A DNA stretch of 64,000 nt from Pseudoalteromonas sp. GCY (GCF_016695175.1 NZ_CP068023.1:2681501-2745500), one strand, 5' to 3'; counted from the first letter of the stretch, positions 49,344-59,808 are shown. Numbers and translations are program-made. The notes: generated by a model from the sequence alone, not told the origin.

Positions 49344-51131
49344 TTACTTACCTACTTTCAATATTGCTAAGAATGCGTCTTGTGGCACTTCAACGTTACC
49401 AAGTTGCTTCATACGCTTCTTACCTTCTTTTTGCTTTTGCAGTAGCTTTTTCTTACGGCTCACGTCACCACCATAACATTTTGCGATTACGTTTTTACGT
49501 AACTGCTTAACTGTACTACGCGCAATGACGTGATTACCAATTGCAGCTTGAATAGCAATATCAAACATTTGGCGAGGGATCAATTCTCTCAGCGCTTCAG
49601 CTAGCTGACGGCCACGCGTTTGTGAACCATCGCGGTGAACAATTATTGCAAGTGCATCAACACGGTCACCATTGATCAGAATATCCACACGCACCATGTC
49701 TGATGCTTCAAAACGCTTGAAGTTGTAATCAAGTGATGCAAAACCACGGCTGGTAGACTTCAACTTATCGAAGAAGTCCATCACCACTTCTGACATCGGC
49801 AATTCATAGGTTAACGCAACTTGCTTACCGTGATAGGTCATCTTGGTTTGCATACCACGCTTTTCAACACACAGTGTGATCACGTTTCCTAAATATTCTT
49901 GAGGAACCAGAATATTTGCTTCAACAATTGGTTCGCGAATTTCAATAATGTCGTTTACCGGTGGTAAATCCGATGGATTATCGATTTTCACCACACCATG
50001 CTTAGTCTCTACTTCGTAGATTACAGTTGGAGCCGTGGTGATCAGATCCATGTCGTATTCACGTTCAAGGCGCTCTTGAATAATCTCCATGTGGAGCATA
50101 CCTAAGAAGCCACAACGGAAACCAAAGCCAAGTGCTGTTGAGTTTTCAGGCTCGAAGAATAGTGATGCATCGTTGAGGCTCAATTTATTAAGCGCATCGC
50201 GGAAGTTTTCGTAATCATCAGATGAAATTGGGAACATTCCCGCGTATACCTGAGGTTTTACCTTCTGGAAACCAGGTAAACGTTCAGCCGCAGAATCACG
50301 AGCCATGGTAATTGTATCACCAACTGGTGCACCATGGATGTCTTTGATACCTGCAATAACAAAGCCTACTTCACCCGTTTTCAACACACCGGTATTGGTT
50401 TGTTTCGGTGTGAAAATACCAACCTTATCTACTTGGTGAGCTTGCTCTGTAGACATGATCTTAATCTTTTCGCCCGCTCTTAATTCACCGTTTTTAATAC
50501 GTACCAATGAAACTACGCCTTGGTACGGGTCAAACCATGAATCGATAATCAGTGCCTGTAATGGCGCATTTACCTCACCTTCTGGCGGCGGAATATCACG
50601 TACGATCACTTCGAGCACTTCATCAATGCCGATCCCCGTTTTCGCACTACAACGCACCGCTTCTAAAGCTTCAATACCAACGATATCTTCAATTTCTTCG
50701 GCAACGCGAAGTGGATCTGCCTGTGGTAAGTCAATTTTGTTCAGAACTGGAATAACTTCCAAGTCCATCTCAAGCGCAGTGTAACAGTTCGCTAATGTTT
50801 GTGCTTCAACACCTTGACCCGCATCGACAACCAATAGCGCACCTTCACAAGCGGCTAGAGAGCGTGAAACTTCATAAGTAAAGTCAACGTGTCCCGGCGT
50901 GTCGATAAAGTTTAGCTGGTAGGTTTCGCCATCTTTTGCTTGATAGTTAAGCGTTACACTCTGTGCTTTGATGGTAATGCCGCGCTCACGTTCGATGTCC
51001 ATCGAATCCAGTACCTGCTGCTGCATCTCGCGGTCTGTTAAACCTCCACAAACTTGGATTAAGCGGTCTGATAGCGTCGATTTTCCATGGTCAATGTGGG
51101 CAATAATAGAAAAGTTACGGATATGCTTCAT
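49344..51131 (-). CDS. lepA: Elongation factor 4 (LepA)
   Basis: 595 residues. A translational GTPase with [19 protein letters not shown] and [20 protein letters not shown]-like domains, and a unique C-terminal domain ending [20 protein letters not shown]. It probably helps in ribosome assembly or stalled elongation. It starts about 60 bp after rseC, where the sigma-E regulatory genes end. Confidence 0.97.
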   Translation of the reverse strand: MKHIRNFSIIAHIDHGKSTLSDRLIQVCGGLTDREMQQQVLDSMDIERERGITIKAQSVTLNYQAKDGETYQLNFIDTPGHVDFTYEVSRSLAACEGALLVVDAGQGVEAQTLANCYTALEMDLEVIPVLNKIDLPQADPLRVAEEIEDIVGIEALEAVRCSAKTGIGIDEVLEVIVRDIPPPEGEVNAPLQALIIDSWFDPYQGVVSLVRIKNGELRAGEKIKIMSTEQAHQVDKVGIFTPKQTNTGVLKTGEVGFVIAGIKDIHGAPVGDTITMARDSAAERLPGFQKVKPQVYAGMFPISSDDYENFRDALNKLSLNDASLFFEPENSTALGFGFRCGFLGMLHMEIIQERLEREYDMDLITTAPTVIYEVETKHGVVKIDNPSDLPPVNDIIEIREPIVEANILVPQEYLGNVITLCVEKRGMQTKMTYHGKQVALTYELPMSEVVMDFFDKLKSTSRGFASLDYNFKRFEASDMVRVDILINGDRVDALAIIVHRDGSQTRGRQLAEALRELIPRQMFDIAIQAAIGNHVIARSTVKQLRKNVIAKCYGGDVSRKKKLLQKQKEGKKRMKQLGNVEVPQDAFLAILKVGK

Positions 51132-51190
51132 ATACTGGATTCAATACTTCTGTTAGTCACAAATAGAGATTAAGGGCTCGATTTTACATT

Positions 51191-51649
51191 TTATTTAGTA
51201 CAATCACCATCTATTTGCGTTATTGGTAGGCTAATTGGGTAAATTTTTATCACTTTTACCTGATGTTTGAGTTTATCCCCTTGGACTCTGGCGAAAAATA
51301 AACCGAGTGTAGCACTCGTAAATGCAATAAGTATCTGCAAAGGTTCATTAAGGCCAAGTACAAGGGCTGCGATAAACATGCCGGCAAAAGCAAAAAGCAA
51401 TGGCATCATGTAAACATAAAACGCATGTTTCACCACATTAGTGTCGTCTAATGCCAACTTAATTTTTTGGCCAATTTCGACAGATTCCGTCAAATCTACA
51501 GGGAATTGTTTTTTGTGGGTGCCAAAGAGTTTGGCGAATACTTGGGAGCCGCACTTGCCGTTACAGCCTTCACAAGCGGGTTTTGGCTGTGCTTCTAAAT
51601 AGACAGTTGCGCCTTTTATGGCGGCAACTGTCAGAGTTTGTTCTATCAT
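51191..51649 (-). CDS. rseC: SoxR-reducing system/sigma-E regulator RseC
   Basis: 152 residues. The N-terminal CEGCNGKCGSQ contributes clustered cysteines, thought to bind an iron-sulfur centre. Two membrane helices follow (about 80-125). RseC/RsxC-type proteins affect sigma-E and SoxR reduction; the precise role is not settled. Its start overlaps the rseB stop codon by 4 bases. Confidence 0.92.
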   Translation of the reverse strand: MIEQTLTVAAIKGATVYLEAQPKPACEGCNGKCGSQVFAKLFGTHKKQFPVDLTESVEIGQKIKLALDDTNVVKHAFYVYMMPLLFAFAGMFIAALVLGLNEPLQILIAFTSATLGLFFARVQGDKLKHQVKVIKIYPISLPITQIDGDCTK

Positions 51650-52596
51650 AAAGGTCTTTTCACAGACTCAGCGATTGCTTTTGCGGTCATTGCTGGAATA
51701 TTTCCAACTACAGATACATCAAACGCACCTGTGTTGTGCACGTACACCGTTGTCGCACCTGACGAAAGCGCTCCACTTGGGCGCTGGCCCGGTAAAGGAC
51801 GTTGTACAAATACCGAAATATCGACAAGGCCGTCGGAAAACAAGTAGTAGTCTGCCAGCTCATTGTTTAAATCTAACTTATGTCTGTCAGATTTTAGCAG
51901 CTCAAAGCCCTGAGGTAACCAACCAATTTGCCAATTGTTTTTTGTGCCATTCTCAAGTGTCTTCAACAACCCAGATACAGCTTCAGGAAACTGCTTTTGT
52001 GAAAGTTCTAACAATTGCTCAGCAGGGGTCTCAGTCACGCTGATATGGGTAAGCTGAAGCTGCTCTAACAACTCGCCTTGTTGGTTTACGTAAGCGGATT
52101 TTAGCAACAGAGATGACTCAGTATCGATCCACAACCAGTAGTTGTACTTAGCGTCGTCCTTTGCTTCTAACCTGACAAGCTGAGCAGGTCTGTCAACTAT
52201 CCGACCTTTTCCACCTAAGACAAAATCATAGCTTTCTTTGAGGCTGTCGATATTTTTGAATAAAACTTCGGGAATAGGACCTGCTATCGAATCTGTTTGG
52301 ATGGTGTAAGGCTCAGACTTTGGTTCAAAATAAGTCACTTTGTCACCAATGCGGATCATTTCAAGTCCAGCACCATTGAGCAAACTTAAAAGCTCAAATT
52401 CAGTCCCATCTTGGTTACCATGAAGCCAACGGTAAGGCTCCATAGATTTTCCTTTCACCACGACAAACGAAGCATCAAAGTTTCTATGATGCACCGCTTC
52501 GGCCATGTCTTTTAGCAGTTGTTTGGCTGATACGCTTTCATTTGCCCACAGCCAACTAGAGAAAAATACACTAACTACAACTAACAGTGCTCTCAT
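51646..52596 (-). CDS. rseB: Sigma-E regulatory protein RseB
   Basis: 316 residues with a signal peptide (about 1-18). The periplasmic protein has the two-domain MucB/RseB layout: a lipid-binding N-terminal domain (DMAEAVHHRNFDASFVVVKG) and a smaller C-terminal one (LPQGFELLKSDRH). It shields RseA from cleavage and is released when it binds mislocalised lipopolysaccharide. It is directly adjacent to rseA. Confidence 0.94.
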   Translation of the reverse strand: MRALLVVVSVFFSSWLWANESVSAKQLLKDMAEAVHHRNFDASFVVVKGKSMEPYRWLHGNQDGTEFELLSLLNGAGLEMIRIGDKVTYFEPKSEPYTIQTDSIAGPIPEVLFKNIDSLKESYDFVLGGKGRIVDRPAQLVRLEAKDDAKYNYWLWIDTESSLLLKSAYVNQQGELLEQLQLTHISVTETPAEQLLELSQKQFPEAVSGLLKTLENGTKNNWQIGWLPQGFELLKSDRHKLDLNNELADYYLFSDGLVDISVFVQRPLPGQRPSGALSSGATTVYVHNTGAFDVSVVGNIPAMTAKAIAESVKRPL

Positions 52597-53220
52597 TTAT
52601 TGCTCTTTTTCCTCTTGCTTTTCAGTGGTGTTGTTTTCACCAGATTGCTGCAGCGCATACGCCATGCGAGATTGTCTTTGATGCTCTAGCACCAATGCAC
52701 CAATACGCTGCTGCTGTAACTCTCTAATGCCTTTAGCCGCTGATTCAAGCGCAGGCTCAGTTGATAAGCTAACAGGAGAAACGCCTCCGGCAAAAGGAGT
52801 AGATTGCAACTGTAACGTATCGCCCGCAGGTAAAGTTGCATCAGTGCTTAGCGTATTAACTCCAAGCACAGCAAACAAGGACACACTTGCCGCGATAGCC
52901 ACTTGTGCAAATGGCTTACGCCATGCACTTAGCTCAATCACATTGCTCTTCGGCGTCGTTTCTTTCACTTGCTCAACGGCCGGCTCACTATACGTTTGCT
53001 CTTGTTCCAGTGCCGCTGCAAAGCTGCTGGTGATATCGATGCAAGGTGTGTCTTGCTTTTGACTACGCATTACATCACCAATCAAGGCATACCTAGCAAA
53101 CTTTTGTTCGTCTAAACGAACATCAGTTTCAGCGTTGAGTGACAGATCACCGTCAAAAATTTGCGATGTCGTTAAATCTTCTGTCACTTGTTTTTCAGCT
53201 TGTGCCATATTAAGACTCAC
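52597..53220 (-). CDS. rseA: Anti-sigma-E factor RseA
   Basis: 207 residues. The N-terminal cytoplasmic domain holds sigma-E (LDEQKFARYALIGDVMRSQ). One membrane helix lies at about residues 106-122 (FAQVAIAASVSLFAVLGV), and the C-terminal periplasmic part binds RseB. It overlaps rpoE by 11 bp. The cleaving protease RseP is in this window. Confidence 0.93.
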   Translation of the reverse strand: MSLNMAQAEKQVTEDLTTSQIFDGDLSLNAETDVRLDEQKFARYALIGDVMRSQKQDTPCIDITSSFAAALEQEQTYSEPAVEQVKETTPKSNVIELSAWRKPFAQVAIAASVSLFAVLGVNTLSTDATLPAGDTLQLQSTPFAGGVSPVSLSTEPALESAAKGIRELQQQRIGALVLEHQRQSRMAYALQQSGENNTTEKQEEKEQ

Positions 53221-53791
53221 CTATTAATGGGTTCAAATTGTTATCTATCGCTTCCCTTGCGCGAAAAATTCTCGAACGAACTGTACCTACCGGACAATCC
53301 ATAATGACAGCTATTTCCTCGTAGCTCATGCCCTCGATTTCACGCAAAGTGATTGCGGTTTTTAAGTCGTCAGGCAAGCGCTCAATAGTTTTGAAAATCA
53401 CTGCTTTCACTTCGTCGCTTAACAATAGATTTTCCGGTGAAGCGTTCGATCTTAATTGGTCTGCACCATCATAAAACTCGGCTTCTTCCGCATCTACATC
53501 GTTTGCTGGCGGCTTTCGACCAAGCGCCACCAAATAATTTTTTGAACAGTTAACCGCGATTCTATACAACCAAGTATAAAATGCGCTCTCGCCCCTAAAG
53601 TTAGGCAACGCTCGATAAGCTTTAATGAACGTTTCCTGTGCCACATCTGCCACATCGCCTTGATTCGCTACATAACGAGAAATAAGCGCTGCGACTTTAT
53701 TTTGATACTTGGCAACTAACAGGTTGAATGCGTTTTTATCTCCCTGTTGAACGCGTTTAACTATATCTAGATCTAAATCCTGCTCGCTCAT
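53210..53791 (-). CDS. rpoE: RNA polymerase sigma factor RpoE (sigma-E)
   Basis: 193 residues, an ECF sigma factor. Region 2 has FIKAYRALPNFRGESAFYTWLYRIAVN and region 4 has LREIEGMSYEEIAVIMDCPVGTVRSRIFRARE. It drives the envelope stress response. It heads the rpoE-rseABC-lepA-lepB-rnc-era-recO-pdxJ run and has a sigma-E-type promoter upstream, so it is autoregulated. Confidence 0.97.
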   Translation of the reverse strand: MSEQDLDLDIVKRVQQGDKNAFNLLVAKYQNKVAALISRYVANQGDVADVAQETFIKAYRALPNFRGESAFYTWLYRIAVNCSKNYLVALGRKPPANDVDAEEAEFYDGADQLRSNASPENLLLSDEVKAVIFKTIERLPDDLKTAITLREIEGMSYEEIAVIMDCPVGTVRSRIFRAREAIDNNLNPLIGES

Positions 53792-53854
53792 TCGAGCCGG
53801 TACTCCTCTTTTTGCTTTTCTAAATCGTATCTAGTTGCCATCATTCACAGCTAC

Positions 53855-53881
53855 TCTGACTTAGTACTGAATAAAAAGTTC
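53855..53881 (-). promoter_or_regulatory. Sigma-E-type promoter of rpoE
   Basis: On the minus strand, GAACTT, then 16 bases, then TCAGA: the -35 and spacing match the sigma-E consensus and the -10 is close to it. It lies about 65 bp before the rpoE start codon. Confidence 0.7.
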
Positions 53882-54039
53882 TGTTTTTTTGTATTTTTTT
53901 TTAAAATAAACGAATTCATCCATCTTTGCGTACTAGTTCTTGGCTGCTTTTTAGCATTATTCCATTAGCAGTCACACAAAATGTTCTAAATGATTCTCAT
54001 TAAACGGAACAAAGTCTCTGCCTTCTATGATAGCAGATG

Positions 54040-54048
54040 TGGTATAAA
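54040..54048 (+). promoter_or_regulatory. Possible extended -10 promoter of nadB
   Basis: TGGTATAAA, an extended -10 (TGn plus TATAAA), 40 bp before the nadB ATG. No good -35 is seen, as often with extended -10 promoters. Confidence 0.5.
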
Positions 54049-54087
54049 TAGCAGAATTAAACGCAAAAACAGTAAAGATCTTCGAAT

Positions 54088-55689
54088 ATGAAAAATACGA
54101 CTCACCACAATACTGATGTAGTCATTATTGGTAGTGGCGCTGCTGGACTCTCTCTTGCGCTCTCTTTGGCAAACCACTGTAATGTTACCGTGATAAGCAA
54201 AGGGGCGTTAAAAGAAGGCTCCACACTTTATGCTCAAGGTGGCATTGCCGCAGTATTCGATAAGAAAAACGACAGTATTGAATCTCATGTCGAAGACACA
54301 CTTGCGGCAGGCGCTGGCTTATGTGACCGCGATGCGGTGCACTATACCGCCTCAAATGCAAAAAATTGCTTGAAATGGCTGATTGAGCAAGGCGTACCAT
54401 TTGATATGGAAGTGGATAGCAAAGGGAAAGAGCGCTTTCATTTAACCCGGGAAGGTGGGCATTCACATCGCCGTATATTGCACGCAGCTGATGCAACGGG
54501 TAAAGCCGTTCAAACCACATTAATTAGCCAAGTGCAGTTACACCCAAAAATTAATATACTTGAGCAATACAACGCCATCGACCTCATCAAAGATAAACAT
54601 GGTGACTCAAGCGATATCAAAGGTGTTTACGTCTACAATCGCAAAGCGGACAGAGTTGAGAGCATCTCGGCTAAGTTTGTCGCTTTAGCGACTGGTGGCG
54701 CAAGTAAAGTTTACTTGTATACCTCAAATCCAGATGTTTCTTCGGGTGACGGCATCGCAATGGCGTGGCGCGCGGGTTGTCGCGTAGCAAACATGGAGTT
54801 TAACCAATTTCACCCGACCAGCTTATACCACCCTGAGCTACAAAACTTTTTAATAACCGAAGCCATGCGCGGTGAAGGCGCTCTGCTTAAACGTCCTGAT
54901 GGCACACGCTTTATGCCTGACTTCGATGAGCGCGAAGAACTCGCCCCTCGCGATGTAGTCGCCCGTGCCATTGACTATGAGATGAAGCGATTGGGTGCAA
55001 ATTGCGTCTATCTGGATATCTCTCATAAAGACAAAGAGTTCATCATTGAGCACTTCCCTACGATTTATGCTAAGTGCTTAAGTGTTGGTTTAGATATCAC
55101 CAAAGAGCCTATCCCTGTAGTGCCAGCGGCGCATTATACCTGCGGTGGTGTTATGACTGACTTTAATGGTCGTACTGACATCGACAATTTATATGCAATC
55201 GGCGAGGTGGCATACACAGGTCTACACGGCGCGAACCGCATGGCGAGTAACTCATTATTAGAATGCATTGTGTTTGCCCACGCTGCCGCAAAAGATATTT
55301 TAGCTAAAATCGATAAGAGTCCTGAGCCATCTAAGTTACCAGATTGGGACGAAAGCCGTGTCAGCGACTCGGACGAAGAAGTAGTTATCACCCACAACTG
55401 GCACGAACTTAGATTATTTATGTGGGATTATGTTGGCATCGTTCGCTCAACTAAACGGTTAGAACGTGCGCTACGCCGCGTTGAGCTATTGCAGCAAGAG
55501 ATCCACGATTATTACGCCAACTTTAGAGTGAGTAACAACCTACTTGAATTACGTAACTTAGTACAAGTAGCTGAACTTATCATTCGCAGCGCGTTAGAAC
55601 GTAAAGAAAGTCGCGGACTTCACTACACCATTGACTTCCCTGACATGGCTGAAAACCCCTCACCTACCATTTTGTCACCGACAAAATAA
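54088..55689 (+). CDS. nadB: L-aspartate oxidase
   Basis: 533 residues. First step of de novo NAD synthesis: aspartate to iminoaspartate, using FAD. The FAD site [18 protein letters not shown] is at the N-terminus. The active-site region [26 protein letters not shown] and [20 protein letters not shown] are conserved. It is divergent from rpoE, as in E. coli. Confidence 0.97.
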   Translation: MKNTTHHNTDVVIIGSGAAGLSLALSLANHCNVTVISKGALKEGSTLYAQGGIAAVFDKKNDSIESHVEDTLAAGAGLCDRDAVHYTASNAKNCLKWLIEQGVPFDMEVDSKGKERFHLTREGGHSHRRILHAADATGKAVQTTLISQVQLHPKINILEQYNAIDLIKDKHGDSSDIKGVYVYNRKADRVESISAKFVALATGGASKVYLYTSNPDVSSGDGIAMAWRAGCRVANMEFNQFHPTSLYHPELQNFLITEAMRGEGALLKRPDGTRFMPDFDEREELAPRDVVARAIDYEMKRLGANCVYLDISHKDKEFIIEHFPTIYAKCLSVGLDITKEPIPVVPAAHYTCGGVMTDFNGRTDIDNLYAIGEVAYTGLHGANRMASNSLLECIVFAHAAAKDILAKIDKSPEPSKLPDWDESRVSDSDEEVVITHNWHELRLFMWDYVGIVRSTKRLERALRRVELLQQEIHDYYANFRVSNNLLELRNLVQVAELIIRSALERKESRGLHYTIDFPDMAENPSPTILSPTK

Positions 55690-55703
55690 TAATATTTGAA
55701 TGT

Positions 55704-55735
55704 AGAGCATGTGCTGATTTTTATCGCCATGCTCT
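55704..55735. terminator. Hairpin between convergent nadB and ygfX-like gene
   Basis: AGAGCATG and CATGCTCT form an 8-bp stem with a 16-base loop. No clear T-run follows on the plus strand, so it is a weak or bidirectional terminator candidate. Confidence 0.45.
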
Positions 55736-55746
55736 CTTCGCTGTTT

Positions 55747-56160
55747 CTAATTGGCTTGCAGCGCAGTGCGACAAAGTAAACGCCAGTCCGCTTCTGGTAT
55801 TGCCCGTCGAGTTAAAAATATCTGCTGCTTAGCTTGGTTCGCATCCATGATTTTTAGCGCTATTTGACTATCAAACCATATGGTCGCACCAATAAGCTGC
55901 CCTTTGCAATTTATCGTTTGCGACTGTATTTCAACAAAGTTTTCCTTCGGGAGCATGAGTACAGTACCCGCCTTTGGCGTACGAGATAAAACAGTTTGCC
56001 AACTGCAATAACCCATCACGGCGAATACGATTGCGACTAACCACCACAGCGCAGGAAACAGCAGAAAAAGGATAAAAGCGAGGCAAGAAAAAAGAACCAC
56101 AAAGAAGGTGTGGTTCTGAAGATTGTGTTGAAAGTCGACTCTATACGCGGATCCGATCAA
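55747..56160 (-). CDS. ygfX: YgfX/CptA-like membrane protein
   Basis: 137 residues with two membrane helices close together (about 17-50) and a soluble C-terminal part, the layout of YgfX. In E. coli YgfX is linked to the SdhE partner and cell-division proteins. The main support is its 20-bp overlap with sdhE, a conserved pairing; sequence similarity within the family is low, so the name is moderately secure. Confidence 0.7.
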   Translation of the reverse strand: MIGSAYRVDFQHNLQNHTFFVVLFSCLAFILFLLFPALWWLVAIVFAVMGYCSWQTVLSRTPKAGTVLMLPKENFVEIQSQTINCKGQLIGATIWFDSQIALKIMDANQAKQQIFLTRRAIPEADWRLLCRTALQAN

Positions 56161-56392
56161 GGATTAACTTAACCATGCGTTTTAGCTCTGGATCTGGACA
56201 TTCTTCATGACCCATAAACCAAGCGAATAAATCTGGATCCTCACAGGTAACTAGACGCTGAAACACGTACTTACCTTCGTCGGATAGCGCGTCATAAGCC
56301 TGCTCAACAAACGGCTCTAAAATAACGTCCAGCTCTAACATGCCACGACGGCAAGCCCATTTAACTCGAGCTTTAGGCAGTAACTCAACCAT
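56141..56392 (-). CDS. sdhE: FAD assembly factor SdhE
   Basis: 83 residues, the family size. The key RGxxE motif is seen in WACRRGMLELDVILEPF, and the five-helix pattern is plausible. It promotes covalent attachment of FAD to succinate dehydrogenase. It is divergent from ygfZ, as in E. coli. Confidence 0.94.
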   Translation of the reverse strand: MVELLPKARVKWACRRGMLELDVILEPFVEQAYDALSDEGKYVFQRLVTCEDPDLFAWFMGHEECPDPELKRMVKLILDRIRV

Positions 56393-56552
56393 AAACTGAT
56401 TAACCCCTCATAAACTATTGAGAAAATTATACCCACTGTGCAGAACATATGCCATAAAACTTATAGAAATGGCACATTGAAATCGTCCGTCCCTATCTCC
56501 ACTTATGATTTTACGGTAACATTACGAAAACACTTTAATAGGGATCAACATT

Positions 56553-57464
56553 ATGTCAATTGCTCGTGCTTATGCGCTTCCGTTCAAGGTTATTCGCATT
56601 TCAGGACAAGATAAACTTAGCTATTTGCACGGTCAGGTTACTCAAGACATTAACCTTATCAAAGAAGATAATTTTATGTGGTCTGGGCATTGTAGTCCTA
56701 AAGGCAAACTTTGGTCTGTGGCGCGCTTAACTCGCTATCAAGACGACTACTTGATGCTTGCAGGTGTAGCCGAAGCTGAAGCATCACTTCGTGAGCTAAA
56801 AAAGTACGGCGTTTTTGCCAAAGTTGACATTGATTTTGCTGACTGCGAAGTCTTTGGCTTAATGACTCAGGACAGTAAAGCGCTTGCTACTGCCTTTGGC
56901 GTTGAGCTTTCGTCTGACGCAAGCGCTGTTGATGTTGCCAACGGCAAGCTGTTAAAACTCGCAGACGAGCGCTTTGTCTTTCTCGCGTTCGAAGGCGCAA
57001 GTTTACCAGCGGAAGTGGAACAACAAAGCAATCCAGCACCGTTTATTGCGGCCAGCATTTTAGCAGGTGAGCCAAGTCTTGATGCAGATCATGTGGACGA
57101 ATTTGTACCACAAATGGTTAACCTTCAGGCCCTTAACGGGATCAGCTTTAAGAAAGGTTGCTATACTGGTCAAGAAACCGTAGCTCGTATGCGCTATCTT
57201 GGTAAAAACAAGCGTGCCATGTACATAGTGACAGGCAATGCTGCAGAGCGCATCGAAGAGGCAGACATTGAACTGCAGATTGAAGACAACTGGCGTCGTG
57301 GTGGCAAGGTTATTCAACAAACCTTTGATGCTAACAGCGGCCGTTATTATGCGCTGGCTGTGATGCCAAATGACACACCACAAGACGCAGTGCTAAGAGC
57401 AAAAAATTCACCAGAGGTGAGTCTTACTATTCAACCTCTACCTTATTCTTTAGAAGACAACTAA
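56553..57464 (+). CDS. ygfZ: Folate-binding protein YgfZ
   Basis: 303 residues, related to the T protein of glycine cleavage. The signature KGCYTGQE is intact. It takes part in maintenance or assembly of some Fe-S enzymes with tetrahydrofolate. It is followed 11 bp later by slyD, so the two are probably co-transcribed. Confidence 0.95.
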   Translation: MSIARAYALPFKVIRISGQDKLSYLHGQVTQDINLIKEDNFMWSGHCSPKGKLWSVARLTRYQDDYLMLAGVAEAEASLRELKKYGVFAKVDIDFADCEVFGLMTQDSKALATAFGVELSSDASAVDVANGKLLKLADERFVFLAFEGASLPAEVEQQSNPAPFIAASILAGEPSLDADHVDEFVPQMVNLQALNGISFKKGCYTGQETVARMRYLGKNKRAMYIVTGNAAERIEEADIELQIEDNWRRGGKVIQQTFDANSGRYYALAVMPNDTPQDAVLRAKNSPEVSLTIQPLPYSLEDN

Positions 57465-57475
57465 CGGGATCTTAT

Positions 57476-57961
57476 ATGATTATTGGCCCTAACTCGGTAG
57501 TGACAATCCACTACTCAGTTCAAGACAAAGACAACAACACGATTGATAGCACATTTGATGATGAGCCTGTGATAGCGATGCTTGGCTCAGGCTATCTGAT
57601 CCCAGGTCTTGATGATGCCCTACAAGGCAAACAAGCTGGTGACACTTTCAGTGTGACCATAGAGCCACAAGAAGGCTATGGTGAACGCTTTGACGAACTG
57701 ACTCAGGCGGTTCCTAAATCAATGTTTGAAGACATGGAAATCGAAGTGGGTATGCAATTTAGAGCTACCACCGACGAGGGCGACCAAATCGTTGTGATCA
57801 TTGGTATCGAAGACGAAGAAGTCATTGTTGACGCGAACCACCCGCTTTCTGGGATCACGCTGAACTTTGACGTTGAAGTGCTTGAAGTACGTGAAGCTAC
57901 AGCTGAAGAAGTTGCCCACGGCCATGTTCATGGCGAAGGCGGTTGTGGTCACGACCACTAA
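57476..57961 (+). CDS. slyD: FKBP-type peptidyl-prolyl isomerase SlyD
   Basis: 161 residues. The FKBP core (VVTIHYSVQDKDNNTIDSTF, GSGYLIPGLDDALQGKQAGD) is split by the insert-in-flap chaperone domain (GYGERFDELTQAVPKSMF). The C-terminus HGHVHGEGGCGHDH binds metal, as in SlyD, but is much shorter than the E. coli His-rich tail. It should act as a folding helper and in nickel supply. Confidence 0.92.
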   Translation: MIIGPNSVVTIHYSVQDKDNNTIDSTFDDEPVIAMLGSGYLIPGLDDALQGKQAGDTFSVTIEPQEGYGERFDELTQAVPKSMFEDMEIEVGMQFRATTDEGDQIVVIIGIEDEEVIVDANHPLSGITLNFDVEVLEVREATAEEVAHGHVHGEGGCGHDH

Positions 57962-57982
57962 GATTAGTCGAGTTACTAATAG

Positions 57983-58006
57983 AAAGCGCTGATCATTCGG
58001 CGCTTT
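57983..58006 (+). terminator. Intrinsic terminator after slyD
   Basis: AAAGCGC and GCGCTTT with a 10-base loop, followed by TTT. It overlaps the 3' end of the convergent gene. Confidence 0.8.
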
Positions 58007-58442
58007 TTTCTTGTTTAAGTTTACTTTCCATTGCCTTAACCAAGTTGGCTTGGTCATTAGTTCCTAAGCGATATTTAGTGCCGTCCTTCATCACCACTTC
58101 GAGCGCCTTGAATCCAGCAACTGTGTATACCCAACCGTCTGTACTGATCCGCATGCCAATGCCATGACGTAGAGAGTTAGTCACGGGCTGAACATAGTCA
58201 ATATCGTCAAACTTTAAGGTCATTTTGGCGACCGACGGTCCAAACCACCAGCTTAACGTTTGTTGCTCTTGGTTCACTTGAATGGTTAAGCCGTAAAAAA
58301 TAAACGCAACAAGCGCGAGGATCACCAAAAAGCTGACAAAGGCGAGATTGCTACCAGTTAGGAAAATTGCCAATATGGTAAAACTGGCGATAAAGGCTAG
58401 AAACAGCCATATAACCCATGCAAACTGTGTATTTTTATACAT
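57993..58442 (-). CDS. Membrane protein with PH-like C-terminal domain, function unknown
   Basis: 149 residues. Two membrane helices (about 7-30 and 34-54) are followed by a soluble domain with alternating strands (LTIQVNQEQQTLSWWFGPSV, FKALEVVMKDGTKYRLGTND), like bacterial PH-domain proteins. No function is known. Its 3' end lies in the slyD terminator hairpin. It follows the DUF481 gene by 11 bp. Confidence 0.65.
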   Translation of the reverse strand: MYKNTQFAWVIWLFLAFIASFTILAIFLTGSNLAFVSFLVILALVAFIFYGLTIQVNQEQQTLSWWFGPSVAKMTLKFDDIDYVQPVTNSLRHGIGMRISTDGWVYTVAGFKALEVVMKDGTKYRLGTNDQANLVKAMESKLKQEKSAE

Positions 58443-58453
58443 CGATAATCTTC

Positions 58454-59281
58454 TTAATCAAAGCTGTAAACTAATGTAGCACCAAGTTCTGTGTCTACCT
58501 TTTCTTTTTCATTTTCTGGCTGCGAATTATAACGGTAAATAAAAGCAAACTTCAGCGCAATACCACCAATCACTTGTGTGACTAGCGCAGACTCAGCAAA
58601 CAATCGGGAGTTTAAACCTGACAGCGATTGCTCAAAACTGACGTCTTGATTAAAGCGGGTGCGCTTTGAAACGTTTCTTTCCCACTGCAATGCCATACGC
58701 AAAAGCTGGCCTTGCTCCGTTCTATCTTCTTCCGGCTCAAGCTCGATTTCGTTATCCACACGAGAGATGGACATACCGGGACCGATGTCGATATCTACAG
58801 TGTTCTTTCGTCCCTCGTACACACGATTGCCATAACCAAGCGCAAATGTCGTGGTGTATTCCTTGCCATTAAACCTGTCACGCTCATAGTCGCCGTACAT
58901 AAAGAACGAAGCGTTATCGTCCCCTAGTTTGTAGTTACCTTGCGCTGAACCAAAGTAGCGCGACGCTGAGACATCTTCGACGTCCGTTTCTGTATTTTGC
59001 TCGCGGCGATAAAGGCCATTAAATTTAAATTGGTTACGCCACTTGGGGAAATCTTGGTAGAGATTACTCTTTAACTTAAATGACGTGTTTTGCGTATTAC
59101 CTTTGTTAACGATAAAGCCAAACTCAACGTCACCGTATAGCATCTCGCCCTTGTGTTTTTGATGAATTTCGTCATCGGGCATTTTGCCATATTCGTGAAA
59201 ATCTTCGAATGGATCCGTAGCTAAGCTTGGTAACGAAACTAAGCCAACTGCAAATAAAGTGAAAGTTCTAAAAAACGGCAC
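58454..59281 (-). CDS. DUF481 family outer-membrane protein
   Basis: 275 residues with a signal peptide (about 1-21). The mature protein is rich in alternating beta strands: VEFGFIVNKGNTQNTSFKLK begins the DUF481 pattern (salt-induced YdiY type). It ends LGATLVYSFD, with strand-like character, and is probably a barrel. Its function is unknown. It is close to the next gene downstream (11 bp). Confidence 0.85.
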   Translation of the reverse strand: MPFFRTFTLFAVGLVSLPSLATDPFEDFHEYGKMPDDEIHQKHKGEMLYGDVEFGFIVNKGNTQNTSFKLKSNLYQDFPKWRNQFKFNGLYRREQNTETDVEDVSASRYFGSAQGNYKLGDDNASFFMYGDYERDRFNGKEYTTTFALGYGNRVYEGRKNTVDIDIGPGMSISRVDNEIELEPEEDRTEQGQLLRMALQWERNVSKRTRFNQDVSFEQSLSGLNSRLFAESALVTQVIGGIALKFAFIYRYNSQPENEKEKVDTELGATLVYSFD

Positions 59282-59298
59282 TGATAACTACTTTCCGG

Positions 59299-59616
59299 TT
59301 ATTGCTTCCAAATAATATGACAAAACGGCGCATCTAAATCTCTGCTAATTAGGATTTTTGCGTACACCTGATCCGAGTCATCAAACTCGATACCAACCAA
59401 AACCTGAACGAAGTGCTCTGGCTCCGCTTCTTGTTCATAAGCAGTTATGCTCGACCAACTCTCGTCCGGCTCACTTTCTTCAATGAAACCACGATCTTCG
59501 CGATGTTCGTTGAACATATTGATATCGTGTTCTTCAAGATTATCAGGGGCCAACTCAAGGAAGATATCATATGCTTGGTGAGTGGCTTCTTCTATGCTAC
59601 AAAGTCTCGCTGTCAT
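59299..59616 (-). CDS. yciU: YciU/HI1450-like DUF440 protein (putative DNA mimic)
   Basis: 105 residues, strongly acidic. EATHQAYDIFLELAPDNLEEHDINMFNEHREDRGF and CHIIWKQ at the end match the YciU/HI1450 family from memory. HI1450 has been proposed as a double-stranded DNA mimic that may bind HU; whether this one does is not known. It is 17 bp before the DUF481 gene. Confidence 0.82.
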   Translation of the reverse strand: MTARLCSIEEATHQAYDIFLELAPDNLEEHDINMFNEHREDRGFIEESEPDESWSSITAYEQEAEPEHFVQVLVGIEFDDSDQVYAKILISRDLDAPFCHIIWKQ

Positions 59617-59808
59617 GGACGCTAGCCTGTTGTTTTAAAGTTGGCGCAATGATAGCAAAATGAGGTAAAACATAAATACATAGTCGCGATAATCAAACAG
59701 AAAATAACGCTAAATGACGAACAAATTATCTGTAAAAGTTGAATGTTACACCGCTTTTGAGTTATTACTCTAAAACTATCGCATAAAACCCGCAGGGAGC
59801 ATCTCATC

